From: JBEDUK01 sp963781595
GTDB lineage: Bacteria; Actinomycetota; UBA4738
DNA: 64,000 nt
Reading direction: 5' to 3'
NCBI GenBank assembly: GCA_963781595.1
Contig: CAWAGG010000006.1
Coordinates: 620,001 to 684,000, forward strand
Shown here: positions 55,813 through 63,744 of the stretch, in pieces
How positions within the stretch are numbered: the first letter of the stretch is position 1
How the letters are laid out: each line of letters opens with the position of its first letter
Notes under the pieces: generated by a model
What the model saw: the letters and a program-made list of their open reading frames with translations, nothing else
Told to the model about the DNA's origin: nothing
The model's database searches: none
Program-made: the position numbers and the translations under genes

Positions 55813-56580
55813 TCAGGACTCGACGATCGGCGGGTTCGACTCGAACCGGGCCGCGGTCGCGCGCGCCTCGTCGACGAGGTCCATCGGCACCGGCCCAGGT
55901 TCGATGCCCCGACGCTCCGCGAACGCCTCGACGATCGCGTCGGCGGCGGCGTCCCACGTCAGGCCGGGTCGCTCGTCGGCGAGTGCCCCAACGGTCCGTG
56001 GGTCCCAGTCGAGCCCGAGCGCCCGGTAGACCGGGATCAGGACCTCGCGGATCCGGGCGGATCCGTCGACGACCACGACGCCGCCGACGTGCGCCGCGTG
56101 CGACACCAACCGCTGGCCGACGCCCATCAGCTTCGTCCGGCCGCCCGCGTTCACGCTATGCTCGCCGGGGCAGTACTCGCCGGGAACGGCTCCCGCCCGG
56201 GCGTCGATCCCCAACCGTCCGAACGCGCCGACCATCAGCGACGCGAGCTCGTCGAACCGCGCACGGATGCGCGCGCGGGGAGTGGCGTCGGGGAGCACCC
56301 ACGAGAATGCGATCGTGCCCTCGTGGAAGACGGCCGCGCGGCCGCCGGCGAGCCGTTCGACCGCTCCGAACCCGCGGTCGCGGGCCGCGGCCACGGCCTC
56401 CGCGTAGCCGGGTTCGTGCCGATCCTTCGGGCCGAACGCGACCACGGGGCCGGGCCGATACACGCGGAGGGCTTCGGGGTACCGACCGTCCGAGACGCGG
56501 CGGAGCAGGATGGACGACACGGCGGTGTCCAGTGCGGGCGGGGAGGGGAACCCATCGCGGAGCAGCAGTATCGGACCCAT
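55813..56580 (-). CDS. Lipoate-protein ligase A-like protein (BPL/LplA fold)
   Basis: The 255-residue protein has the LplA/LipB/BPL core: ERLAGGRAAVFHEGTIAFSW (the RxxGG...H loop) near 72 and RTKLMGVGQRLVSHAAHVGG with the catalytic-type Lys near 150. It is likely to attach lipoate or octanoate, or to transfer it between proteins. The ATG at 56580 is used here. A GTG at 56595 is also possible because TACCGT (56607-56602 on this strand) lies 6 bases before it. It is downstream of the XRE-TPR gene but behind a terminator. Confidence 0.8.
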   Translation of the reverse strand: MGPILLLRDGFPSPPALDTAVSSILLRRVSDGRYPEALRVYRPGPVVAFGPKDRHEPGYAEAVAAARDRGFGAVERLAGGRAAVFHEGTIAFSWVLPDATPRARIRARFDELASLMVGAFGRLGIDARAGAVPGEYCPGEHSVNAGGRTKLMGVGQRLVSHAAHVGGVVVVDGSARIREVLIPVYRALGLDWDPRTVGALADERPGLTWDAAADAIVEAFAERRGIEPGPVPMDLVDEARATAARFESNPPIVES

Positions 56581-56614
56581 GGCGTCACGGAGCACGTCGT
56601 CACGGTACCGGTCG

Positions 56615-56674
56615 AGAGCCCCGAGGTGGGGCTCTGACCCGCGGGGGCCAGGGGGGGTGAACCCCCGCGGGTCA
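56615..56674 (-). terminator. Tandem hairpins after the XRE-TPR gene
   Basis: A perfect 13-bp inverted repeat (56635-56647 with 56662-56674) begins at the stop codon of the regulator gene. A second perfect 8-bp hairpin follows (56615-56622 with 56628-56635, loop of 5). Together they should stop leftward transcription before the lipoate-ligase-like gene. Confidence 0.7.
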
Positions 56675-57955
56675 GGCGCGGGACCGACTGGGGTTGAGCG
56701 CCTCGAGCCCCGATCGGAGCGCCTCCACGGCTCCGGGCAGATCGCCCTCGGCCAGGTGGAGCTCCCCGACCTCTCGCCAGCAGGACGCCTCCTGCTGTCG
56801 AGCTTCATGCTTCCCGAACAGCGCCGCGGCCTCCTCGAACGAGCGTCGGCCGACGACGCGGTCCTGCAGTTCCGACAGTGCACGGCCCTTCACGAACAGG
56901 GCCCTCGCCGCCTCGATGTCGTCGGTCTCGATCGCGGCGAGCGATTCGTCCGCGTACCGGACCGCCGCCTCGTAGCGGCGCTCGAGCAGCGCGACACGAG
57001 CGCGCTCGGTCAGGACGTACGCGACGTCCTCCGACGATCCGGACTCCCGAAGGATCGTCTCGGCGTGATCGAGGTGTCCCGAGGCCTCGATCGTCCTCGG
57101 AGGGTCGGCTTCCAGGCAGAGGAACGCGGTGGCGTTGAAGATGCGGGCCAGCCGCCGCCGGTCGTCCATGTGCTCCAGCAGCACACGCGCGCGGGTGATC
57201 AGGTCGATCGCGTCGTCCCACCGGCCGGTCCCGGCGAGGACCCGGGACGAGTCCCAGTACGTCCGCGCGCGGATCTCGGCCGACGTGTCCTGATCGGCTG
57301 CGGCGATCGCGCGAGCGGCGGTCCGCTCGGCCTTCACGACATCGCCGCGTTCGAAGTAGATCGCGACGAGCGCAGCCTGGAGGTCCGCGGCGACGCCGGG
57401 GTCCAGCGGCCCGGTGTCCCGGTGCGCGAGGTGCGATTCGATCAGGTCGGCCGCGTACGCCAGGTCGCCCACGCGCCGGTACGCGCGCCCGAGCGCGGCG
57501 ACGACCTCGCCGATCTCACGCGCGGGCAGGTCCTCCTCGAGGCACTCCTCGTAGAGATCGATCGCCTCCCGGTGGCGGCCGGTCCGCATCCGCAGATCGG
57601 CCTGCGCCACGCGCGCGCGGGCACGGATGCGCGCCAGCCCAAAGCGCTCGGCGTCCTCCCGTGCGAGCGTGAGCAGCGTCTCTGCCTCGTCGAGACGATC
57701 ATCCCGCATCGCCAGCCGCGCATCCTCGATCGTGAACCGGAGTCGATCCTCCTCGCCGTCCGGGATCCCGCTCGCAAGGAACGTGGCCGTGACGTCGAGC
57801 CGTTCCCCGAAGTACGCGAGCGCCTCGGGGGAGGGCATGCGCTTGCCCGCCTCGATCTGGCTGACGTAGCTGACCGTGTACCTCGGCCGCGCGAGCGCCG
57901 TCTTCGTTAGGCCAGCCCTCATCCGCTCGGCCTTCAGGCGCTCCGCCAGGTTCAT
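56672..57955 (-). CDS. XRE-type HTH regulator with TPR repeats
   Basis: The 427-residue protein has an N-terminal helix-turn-helix (about 1-65; LAERLKAERMRAGLTKTALA, YVSQIEAGKRMPSPEALAYF). About 330 residues of TPR-like helical pairs follow (for example IEDARLAMRDDRLDEAETLL, EAIDLYEECL, ALLERRYEAAVRYADESLAA). This layout is shared with peptide-sensing RRNPP regulators and with some actinobacterial regulators. TACAGT (57967-57962) lies 6 bases before the ATG at 57955, so the mRNA is leaderless. The divergent gene encodes a small exported-looking peptide. An upstream in-frame extension is rejected because it crosses this promoter. Confidence 0.8.
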   Translation of the reverse strand: MNLAERLKAERMRAGLTKTALARPRYTVSYVSQIEAGKRMPSPEALAYFGERLDVTATFLASGIPDGEEDRLRFTIEDARLAMRDDRLDEAETLLTLAREDAERFGLARIRARARVAQADLRMRTGRHREAIDLYEECLEEDLPAREIGEVVAALGRAYRRVGDLAYAADLIESHLAHRDTGPLDPGVAADLQAALVAIYFERGDVVKAERTAARAIAAADQDTSAEIRARTYWDSSRVLAGTGRWDDAIDLITRARVLLEHMDDRRRLARIFNATAFLCLEADPPRTIEASGHLDHAETILRESGSSEDVAYVLTERARVALLERRYEAAVRYADESLAAIETDDIEAARALFVKGRALSELQDRVVGRRSFEEAAALFGKHEARQQEASCWREVGELHLAEGDLPGAVEALRSGLEALNPSRSRA

Positions 57956-57961
57956 CCGAGC

Positions 57962-58052
57962 ACTGTACCCGAAGTCGGGCCCTGTTAACAGGTCACCTTG
58001 ACTGGAAGTTAAGCCGATGAGTACCATCGGGCATCTTGTCGGCGGAAGGAGG
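57962..58052. promoter_or_regulatory. Divergent promoter region of the regulator and peptide genes
   Basis: Leftward: TACAGT (57967-57962). Rightward: TTGACT (57998-58003), 18 bases, TACCAT (58022-58027), then AAGGAGG (58046-58052) 6 bases before the peptide ATG. The perfect palindrome CTGTTAACAG (57982-57991) lies over the -35 region of the leftward promoter and just upstream of the rightward one, with a GTTAA half-site at 58008-58012. It is a good candidate operator for the regulator. Confidence 0.6.
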
Positions 58053-58058
58053 CTCCAG

Positions 58059-58163
58059 ATGAAGCGTTGGTTCAGGACCGCGTTGGCGGTCGCGACGACG
58101 CTCGCGTTGCTCGCCGTGTTGAACATGGGCGTGATGGCTGGCTTCCCCTGGTCCGAGCACTGA
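58059..58163 (+). CDS. 34-residue exported-looking peptide
   Basis: The peptide starts MKRWFRTALAVATTLALLAV, continues LNMGVMA and ends GFPWSEH. It has a basic start, a hydrophobic core and a VMA site that fits signal peptidase, which would release the heptapeptide GFPWSEH. The start is firm: AAGGAGG lies 6 bases upstream, with a promoter before it. It is divergent from the XRE-TPR regulator and 10 bases ahead of the SARP gene. A secreted signal for the TPR regulator is an attractive but unproven reading; a small membrane protein is the alternative. Confidence 0.6.
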   Translation: MKRWFRTALAVATTLALLAVLNMGVMAGFPWSEH

Positions 58164-58173
58164 TCGGGATCGG

Positions 58174-59010
58174 GTGACGGTCACCTCGTCGCGCGACGGT
58201 GCGCCGCATGGCGCGAACGAGGGGGGCCGTTCCACACGGGCAGCGCCGATCGAGGCGCTGCGGGGGGGGTCTGAAGGATCCAACGGCGCCGCTGGGAGCA
58301 CCCGGCTCCGGCTCCTCGGGCGCTTCGAACTCACCATCGACGGTGTCCCGAGGACGGTCCCCATCGCGGGACGAACGGTCCTCGCGCTCGTGGCGCTGGC
58401 CGAACGACCGGTCCCGGTGAGCGACGCGGCCGCGACCCTGTGGCCCGCGACGGACCCCGGATGGGCGCCGGAGCGCCTCCGGTACGCGATGGAGAGCCTG
58501 GAGCGCGCGGGGCTCGACCTCGTCGACGAGCGTGATGGGATGCTGTCGCTCTGTCCGAACGTGCGGGTCGACGTCGCCGAGTCGCTCGCCACGGCTGCCT
58601 GGATCTCGAGCATGCCCGCAGCCGTGGCCGTCCCGCTCGACGAGGTCGCGGCGGAGGTTCGCCGCTGGGGCGACCTCCTCCCGGGCTGGTCCGACGATCA
58701 CATCCTGATCGAACGGGAGCGCGTCCGGCGGATCCGCCTGCGTGCGCTCGAGGAGCTGGCCGAGCGATCGCTCCGTGACGGACGAGCCCGCGATGCGATC
58801 GAGGCCGCGAGCGCCGCCGTCGAGGCCGAACCCCTCCGCGAACGCGCCTGGAGCGCGTTGATCCGTGCCCACCTGGCCGCCGGCGACGCCCCGGGCGCGA
58901 TACGCCGCTACGCCGCGTTCCATCGGCTCCTGTTCGGCGAGCTCCGGCGCGTCCCATCGATCGACCTCGAAGACCTGGTGCCCCCGCTGACGGTGGCGCT
59001 GACGACGTGA
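58174..59010 (+). CDS. SARP/BTAD-family transcriptional regulator
   Basis: The 278-residue protein has a disordered first 40 residues. A winged-helix OmpR-like DNA-binding part (about 42-120; LRLLGRFELTIDGVPRTVPI, LRYAMESLERAG) and a BTAD helical domain (about 150-270; LRALEELAERSL, AWSALIRAHLAAGDAPGAIR) follow. SARPs switch on secondary-metabolite and development genes in actinobacteria. The GTG at 58174 lies 10 bases after the peptide stop, so it is probably cotranscribed with the peptide and controlled by the XRE-TPR regulator. The next gene overlaps its end by four bases. Confidence 0.8.
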   Translation: MTVTSSRDGAPHGANEGGRSTRAAPIEALRGGSEGSNGAAGSTRLRLLGRFELTIDGVPRTVPIAGRTVLALVALAERPVPVSDAAATLWPATDPGWAPERLRYAMESLERAGLDLVDERDGMLSLCPNVRVDVAESLATAAWISSMPAAVAVPLDEVAAEVRRWGDLLPGWSDDHILIERERVRRIRLRALEELAERSLRDGRARDAIEAASAAVEAEPLRERAWSALIRAHLAAGDAPGAIRRYAAFHRLLFGELRRVPSIDLEDLVPPLTVALTT

Positions 59011-59327
59011 CCGTTCCGTCGTACGAGGGGGTCGAGGGGGTCGAGGGGGTCGAGGGGGTCGAGAGGTCGACCCACGGTCCGGGCTTCGCTCGCGCCGATC
59101 CCGACGCCGAGCGGACCGGGGTCATGGTCATCCGCGTCTGGATGGAGGGAGCCGGTCCGGTCGACGGGGAGGTCCGTGGCAGGATCACGTGGCGCCCGGA
59201 CGTGGATGCGTCCGGCGAGGAGGTGTTGGTCGCGGCCTCGACCGACGAGATCGCCGGGATCGTGGCGCGCCTCCTGGCCTCGTTCACGTGCCGCGACGCG
59301 GACCCTGCGGCCGACCCGCACGCGTAG
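59007..59327 (+). CDS. Hypothetical 106-residue protein with GVE repeats
   Basis: The GTG at 59007 overlaps the SARP stop (GTGA), so it is coupled to it. Residues 7-19 are a GVE repeat encoded by four perfect 9-base units (59025-59060). The rest, MVIRVWMEGAGPVDGEVRGR and later DEIAGIVARLLASF, has a strand-strand-helix pattern and may be a small beta-rich domain. No family is recognised. It likely works with the SARP. Confidence 0.6.
   Translation: MTVPSYEGVEGVEGVEGVERSTHGPGFARADPDAERTGVMVIRVWMEGAGPVDGEVRGRITWRPDVDASGEEVLVAASTDEIAGIVARLLASFTCRDADPAADPHA
59025..59060 (+). repeat. Four tandem 9-bp units
   Basis: GAGGGGGTC occurs four times head to tail without change inside the 106-residue gene and encodes Glu-Gly-Val repeats. 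The 9-base unit keeps the frame, so copy number could vary without breaking the protein. Confidence 0.9.
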
Positions 59328-59366
59328 ACTGCCGATCCGACGAGTACGTCCGAGGAAGGGCCCGAC

Positions 59367-59849
59367 ATGCTGGCCGAAGGCGCCGTCGCACCGTCGTTCA
59401 CGCTCCCGGATCAGGACGGGAACCCGGTCTCGCTCGCCGATCTGGCGGGGCGCTGGGTGGTGCTGTGGTGGTTCCCGAAGGCGTTCACGAGCGGCTGACG
59501 GCAGGAGCTGCAGGGGTTCCGTGACCGAACCCCCGAGTTCGAGGCCGCCGGCGTGGTCATGCTGGCCGCGTCGTTCGACACCCCGCAGGACAACCGGGCG
59601 TTCGCCGAACGGTACGCCTACCGGGGGACGCTCCTGTCCGACGTCGACCGGATCGCGGGCGCCGCGTACCAGACGGTCCGGCCAGCGGACGATCCCTCGG
59701 CCGAGTACGCGAAGCGCCGAACGTTCGTGATCGACCCGGAGGGCGTGATCCGCCGGGTCTACGCGGTCAAGGACATCCCGGCGCATCCCACCGAGGTCCT
59801 GCAGGATCTGCGCGAGCTGGGTGCGATCCCGTCCCGGCCCGGTCCCTAA
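59367..59849 (+). CDS. Selenocysteine peroxiredoxin (UGA at the peroxidatic position)
   Basis: From the ATG at 59367 (GAGGAAGGG about 6 bases upstream) the frame is interrupted only by TGA at 59496-59498, codon 44. Before it stands MLAEGAVAPSFTLPDQDGNP and VVLWWFPKAFTSG. After it follow RQELQGFRDRTPEFEAAGVV and RRTFVIDPEGVIRRVYAVKD, the usual AhpC/TSA (Bcp/AhpE-like) fold to residue 160. The TGA falls exactly where PxxxTxxC has the catalytic Cys. A SECIS-like hairpin follows. There is no Cys in the whole protein, so it would be a 1-Sec enzyme reducing peroxides with an outside thiol. A nonsense mutation is the alternative. No sel genes lie in the window. It converges with and overlaps the decarboxylase gene by four bases. 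Confidence 0.8.
59513..59533 (+). promoter_or_regulatory. Bacterial SECIS-like hairpin
   Basis: GGGGTTC (59513-59519) pairs perfectly with GAACCCC (59527-59533) around the 7-base loop CGTGACC. The loop starts 22 bases after the UGA and has G among its first two bases followed by U. These features meet the published description of bacterial SECIS elements as I know it. Confidence 0.7.
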
Positions 59850-61234
59850 GGCGGCGTCCGCATCGAGTCGAGCAGCGATGCGACGCTGCCGGCCGTCGTC
59901 AGCGGGTTGACGAAGCAGAACCGCATCACGCGTTCGCCCTTCCAGGTGCTCGGCAGCACGAACGCCCGCTGCTCGTCGAGCGACCGTCTCGACCAGGTCA
60001 CGTAGTCATCCCCGCTCCAGCCCTCGCGGCGGAACACGACGATCGACAGCTCCGGTTCGAGCACGAGCTCGAAGCCGGGTCGGTGCTGGATGTCCTCGGC
60101 CACCTCGCGCGTGAGCGCAAGGACGTGCTCGACGCCGTCCCGGTACGCGTCGGTGCCGTGGGCGGCGAGCGAGAACCAGAACGGGAGGCCGCGCAGGCGG
60201 CGCGTCAGGTGGTACGCGTAGTGCGTCGGGTTCCATCCGCCCGAGATGTTCACGTCCTCGAGGTAGGCGGCCTCCTGCGTGTGCGCCGCCGCCGCGAGCC
60301 GGGGATCGCGGTAGAGCAGCGCCGCGCAGTCGTACGGGGCGAACAGCCACTTGTGCGGATCGATCACCAGGGAGTTGGCCTCCTCGATCCCGTCGAACGA
60401 CGGCCGGGCCGACGGGGCGGCCAGCGCCGCGCCCCCGTAGGCCGCGTCCACGTGGAACCAGACCGAGTGCCGTCGGCAGACCTCTGCGACGCCCGCCAGG
60501 TCGTCGACGATGCCGACGTTCGTCGTCCCGGCGGTTGCGACGACTGCGAACAGTCCTTCGAGATCCTCGGCCGAGAGCGCCTCGATCGCCGTGGCGAGGT
60601 TCGACCCCGTGAGCCGGCCGCGCTCGTCGGGCGTGACGGGCACGACCTGGCTGTTCATGATCCGGGCGGCGGAGCGTATCGACGAATGCGCCTCGTCCAC
60701 GGCCGCGATCCGCCATCGCGCCGGGCGGCCGAGCCCGTCCGCCCGTCGACGAGCGAGGGCGGCGTGGCGGGCGGCGACGAGTCCGCTCAGGTTCCCGGCG
60801 GACCCGCCAGAGACGAAGGTTCCCCCGGCCTCAGGCGGCAGGCCTGCCAGATCGGCGAGCCACCGGAGCGCCTGGTTCTCCGCGTAGACGCCGCCCGCGG
60901 CCTCCATCCAGGTCGCGCCGACCGTGGAGGACGCGCTCACGATCAGATCGAACAGCACCGACGCCTTCGTGGGGGCCGCCGGCACGAACGCGAGGAACAG
61001 CGGATGGTCCGTGGAGATCGTGGCCGGCGCGAGCCGGTCGCGGTAGATGCGGAACGCCTCTTGCGCGCCCAAGCCCGTGTCGGTGATCGTCGCGCCGACG
61101 TGCGCCGCGAGCGACTCCGGCGACTCCGGCCGGTCGAGGGGTGGGGGATCGAGGGAGAGCCGGCGCGTCGCGTACTCGACGATCGCCGATCCGATCTCGG
61201 CGGTCTCCGGCGTGTAACGGTGCATCCGCTCCAT
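59846..61234 (-). CDS. PLP-dependent group II decarboxylase (aromatic amino acid type)
   Basis: The 462-residue protein has HVDAAYGGAALA and NSLVIDPHKWLFAPYDCAAL, with the PLP-binding Lys in PHKW, and TFVSGGSAGNLSGLVAARHA for phosphate binding. These are hallmarks of aromatic-L-amino-acid, histidine and related decarboxylases. It removes CO2 from an amino acid, and the exact substrate is open. The ATG at 61234 (or 61225) is preceded by TAGACT about 10 bases upstream. Longer frames upstream are antisense to the zinc-ribbon gene. Confidence 0.88.
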   Translation of the reverse strand: MERMHRYTPETAEIGSAIVEYATRRLSLDPPPLDRPESPESLAAHVGATITDTGLGAQEAFRIYRDRLAPATISTDHPLFLAFVPAAPTKASVLFDLIVSASSTVGATWMEAAGGVYAENQALRWLADLAGLPPEAGGTFVSGGSAGNLSGLVAARHAALARRRADGLGRPARWRIAAVDEAHSSIRSAARIMNSQVVPVTPDERGRLTGSNLATAIEALSAEDLEGLFAVVATAGTTNVGIVDDLAGVAEVCRRHSVWFHVDAAYGGAALAAPSARPSFDGIEEANSLVIDPHKWLFAPYDCAALLYRDPRLAAAAHTQEAAYLEDVNISGGWNPTHYAYHLTRRLRGLPFWFSLAAHGTDAYRDGVEHVLALTREVAEDIQHRPGFELVLEPELSIVVFRREGWSGDDYVTWSRRSLDEQRAFVLPSTWKGERVMRFCFVNPLTTAGSVASLLDSMRTPP

Positions 61235-61323
61235 CGGGCCGTGGAGTCTAACGAAGGCCGGCTCCCCGGCAGCTCGCGGTCGCGCTGGAGGCAGGCGTGG
61301 TTCGCCCGGATCGAGCGCCTCGG

Positions 61324-62154
61324 TCAGATGGCCCAGATCTGGACCTGGCCGCACTCGGGGCATGTGCCCGCGTAGCGCCAGTCGCTCTCCGGGTCGCGCG
61401 GCAGCGGCACCCCGCATTTCTCGCAGCTGTTGAACCCCTTCTGGCCCAACGCCTGGGACAGACGGGCGAACGCGTTCTCGCGACGGAACCCGCGGATGTC
61501 GGGGACCGGGCGGTGGCGCATCCGCGGGATCCCGGTCCCGGGGTAGCTCGCCGCAGGGTCGAGCTCGAACGGATCGACGGGCATGGGCTCGCGCGGGGGA
61601 CGCCGCGGCTGGATCCGGCGGGGCTCTGGGATCGCGGGTGCCGGGATGCCACGGACAGGCGCCTGGCGGGGCGGGACCGGACGGAGGGGGGCGCGCCGCG
61701 CCGGGGCGCGCCGGGGCGGGGGAACGGCGCGCGGCTGCGCCGGCCGAGGAGCGGGGACGCGCCGGGACGCAGCCGGACGCGGCGCGGTCCTCCCGGGGGT
61801 TTGCGGGGATCGCAGCGGGACCCGCTGGGCCGCCGTCCTGCGCGACGGCAGGCGACGGGGCGGCGCGAGCGGTTCCCAGGGCACGACGAGCGGCGGCGGG
61901 CCGTCCGGCCAGGGCGCGGCCCACTCCTGGAGCGTCCCGCACCGCGGGCACGTTCCGGCGAGCCGCCACTCCCGGTGGTCCTCTAGCGGCAGCGGCAGGC
62001 CGCACTCCCCGCAGCTGTTGAAGCCCTTGATGCTGCCGCGTCCGAGGGGCGCGAGCAGGCCCTCACCGCGATGCGGAGAGGGCCGATCTGCGAACGCCAT
62101 GAGGCCGATCGGGATCGCTTCGAGTGCCAGCGCCAGTGCGAAGATGCCGTCCAT
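61324..62154 (-). CDS. Protein with two matching zinc ribbons joined by a Pro/Arg linker
   Basis: The about 276-residue protein has an N-terminal hydrophobic stretch (MDGIFALALALEAIPIGLMA). A first zinc ribbon follows (KGFNSCGECGLPLPLEDH then AGTCPRCGTLQEWA), then about 120 residues rich in Pro, Arg and Ala, and a second, near-identical ribbon (KGFNSCEKCGVPLPRDPESD then AGTCPECGQVQIWA). Each ribbon is CxxC-x(17-19)-CxxC. The ribbons clearly arose by duplication. Role unknown; binding to nucleic acid or to a protein complex is likely. The start is uncertain (62154 used; TTG at 62193 possible). Confidence 0.65.
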   Translation of the reverse strand: MDGIFALALALEAIPIGLMAFADRPSPHRGEGLLAPLGRGSIKGFNSCGECGLPLPLEDHREWRLAGTCPRCGTLQEWAAPWPDGPPPLVVPWEPLAPPRRLPSRRTAAQRVPLRSPQTPGRTAPRPAASRRVPAPRPAQPRAVPPPRRAPARRAPLRPVPPRQAPVRGIPAPAIPEPRRIQPRRPPREPMPVDPFELDPAASYPGTGIPRMRHRPVPDIRGFRRENAFARLSQALGQKGFNSCEKCGVPLPRDPESDWRYAGTCPECGQVQIWAI

Positions 62155-62275
62155 CTGCGACCTGAAGCTATCGGAGCGGAACGAAGTGGTCAAACATCCA
62201 GGCTGGACGCTCGCAGGATGCCCGCCGACCGGCGGTCGATTGAATGGTACGTGTTCGGTACCGGGCCCGGATCGA

Positions 62276-63631
62276 TCAACCCGTCAGGTCGGCCGCCGCC
62301 TCCGCGTACACGTCCGTGTGGCGATCCACGTCCGGTTCGGTGGTCGCCGGGGACATCAGCGCCATGTTGTGGAACGGCGTCAACAGGATGCCCCGGTTCA
62401 ACGCGAACAGGTGCATCAACGCATCGAGTGCCGGATCCGCGTTCGCGGCCGCCTCGCTCCCATCACGCGGCCGTCGCGATGAGAACAGGTATTCGGCGCG
62501 GCACCCGAGCCGGGTGATGTGCCACGGCAGTTCGCCGTCGGCGATGACCCGGTCGACGCCGGCCGTGAGTCGCTCGGCCAACCGGATCATCCGTCCGAAG
62601 GCGTCGTCGGTGAGGACCTGGCCGAGGGTCACGCGGATCGCGGCCATCGACAGCGCGTTGCCCGCGAGCGTGCCGCCGATCCCGCCCGTGTCGGCCTCGT
62701 GTTCGCTGGTCATCGGCTCGAGGCGCGCGGCGACCTCCGAGGTGAAGCCGTAGACGGCGGCCGGCACGCCGCTCGCGATGGCCTTGCCGAGGGTCAGGAT
62801 GTCGGGCTGGAGGCCGTTCGCGCGGGTGTACCCGCCCGGCCCGGCGCAGATCGTGTGGGTCTCGTCGATCACCAGCAGCGTCCCGGTCCGCCGCGTGATC
62901 TCGCGCAGGGCCTCGTGGTACCCGGGCTCCGGGAGCACGATCCCGATGTTCGTCAGCGCCGGTTCGGCGAGCACGCACGCGACGTCGCCCGGCGCCAGGG
63001 CGCGCTCGAGGGCGTCGATGTCGTTGAATTCGACCACTTTCGTCGTGACCGCCGGGTCGACGGGCGGCCCGAGGTTCCCATCGCGGGCTTTCACGGAGCC
63101 ATCGGCGTGCAACGTGATGAACGACTCGTCGACGGTGCCGTGATAACACCAGTTGTAGACGAGGACCTTCGGCCGCCCGGTCAGCGCCCGCGCGAGGCGG
63201 ATCACGAACCGGTTCGCGTCGGTGGCCGTGAGGGCGAACTGCCAGAACGGGAGGCCGAACCGCCGGGCCAGCTCCTCGCCGACCCACGCCGAGTCCTCGG
63301 TCGGGAGCATGAACGTGATCCCGAGCGCGGCCTGCCGGGCGATCGCCTCGACCGCCGGTGGCGGCGCGTGTCCTGCCATCGCGCCCGTGTCGCCCAGGCA
63401 GAGGTCGACGTACTCTCGACCGTCCACGTCCGTGAACCGTGCGCCGTGCGCTTCGTCGACGAACACCGGGAAGCCACCGGCCCAGCGCGTCATCCAGTTC
63501 ATCGGCACGCCCGAGAGCAGCGAGCCCTTCGCGCGTTCGAACAGCGCCATCGAACGCGGATGCTCCTGGACGAACCGACGCTCCTCGCGTTCCATCAACG
63601 ACGTCAACCGGTCGCGATCCACGGTGGTCAC
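62276..63631 (-). CDS. Class III aminotransferase, HemL-like
   Basis: The 451-residue PLP enzyme has LLVIDETHTICAGPGGYTRA and ILTLGKAIASGVPAAVYG, with the Schiff-base Lys, and the overall layout of glutamate-1-semialdehyde aminomutase relatives (GMNWMTRW-like N-terminus, YNWCYHGTVDES). It is not a clear HemL: the N-terminal gating part differs, and such proteins are often aminotransferases of unknown substrate. The GTG at 63631 has GGAGGAGG about 10 bases upstream. Confidence 0.85.
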   Translation of the reverse strand: MTTVDRDRLTSLMEREERRFVQEHPRSMALFERAKGSLLSGVPMNWMTRWAGGFPVFVDEAHGARFTDVDGREYVDLCLGDTGAMAGHAPPPAVEAIARQAALGITFMLPTEDSAWVGEELARRFGLPFWQFALTATDANRFVIRLARALTGRPKVLVYNWCYHGTVDESFITLHADGSVKARDGNLGPPVDPAVTTKVVEFNDIDALERALAPGDVACVLAEPALTNIGIVLPEPGYHEALREITRRTGTLLVIDETHTICAGPGGYTRANGLQPDILTLGKAIASGVPAAVYGFTSEVAARLEPMTSEHEADTGGIGGTLAGNALSMAAIRVTLGQVLTDDAFGRMIRLAERLTAGVDRVIADGELPWHITRLGCRAEYLFSSRRPRDGSEAAANADPALDALMHLFALNRGILLTPFHNMALMSPATTEPDVDRHTDVYAEAAADLTG

Positions 63632-63732
63632 CGGGCGCAAGCCTCCTCCTGGTCGGCGGACGGCCAAGCCTAGCCGTCATCCGGCCTCGTGCCGATCGAC
63701 GGCCGCGAACCTCGCCGGCGCGGTCCCGGCGC

Positions 63733-63744
63733 TAACGTAGGCAG
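63733..63744 (+). promoter_or_regulatory. Leaderless promoter of the Fpg/Nei gene
   Basis: TAACGT (63733-63738) is followed by 6 bases and the ATG at 63745. No ribosome site is present. This matches the other leaderless starts in the window. Confidence 0.5.

Noticed and set aside
59496..59498. Peroxiredoxin read as a 43-codon gene plus a separate downstream gene
   Set aside because: The first ATG after the TGA would begin in the middle of the fold. Both sides are in one frame and a SECIS-like hairpin follows.
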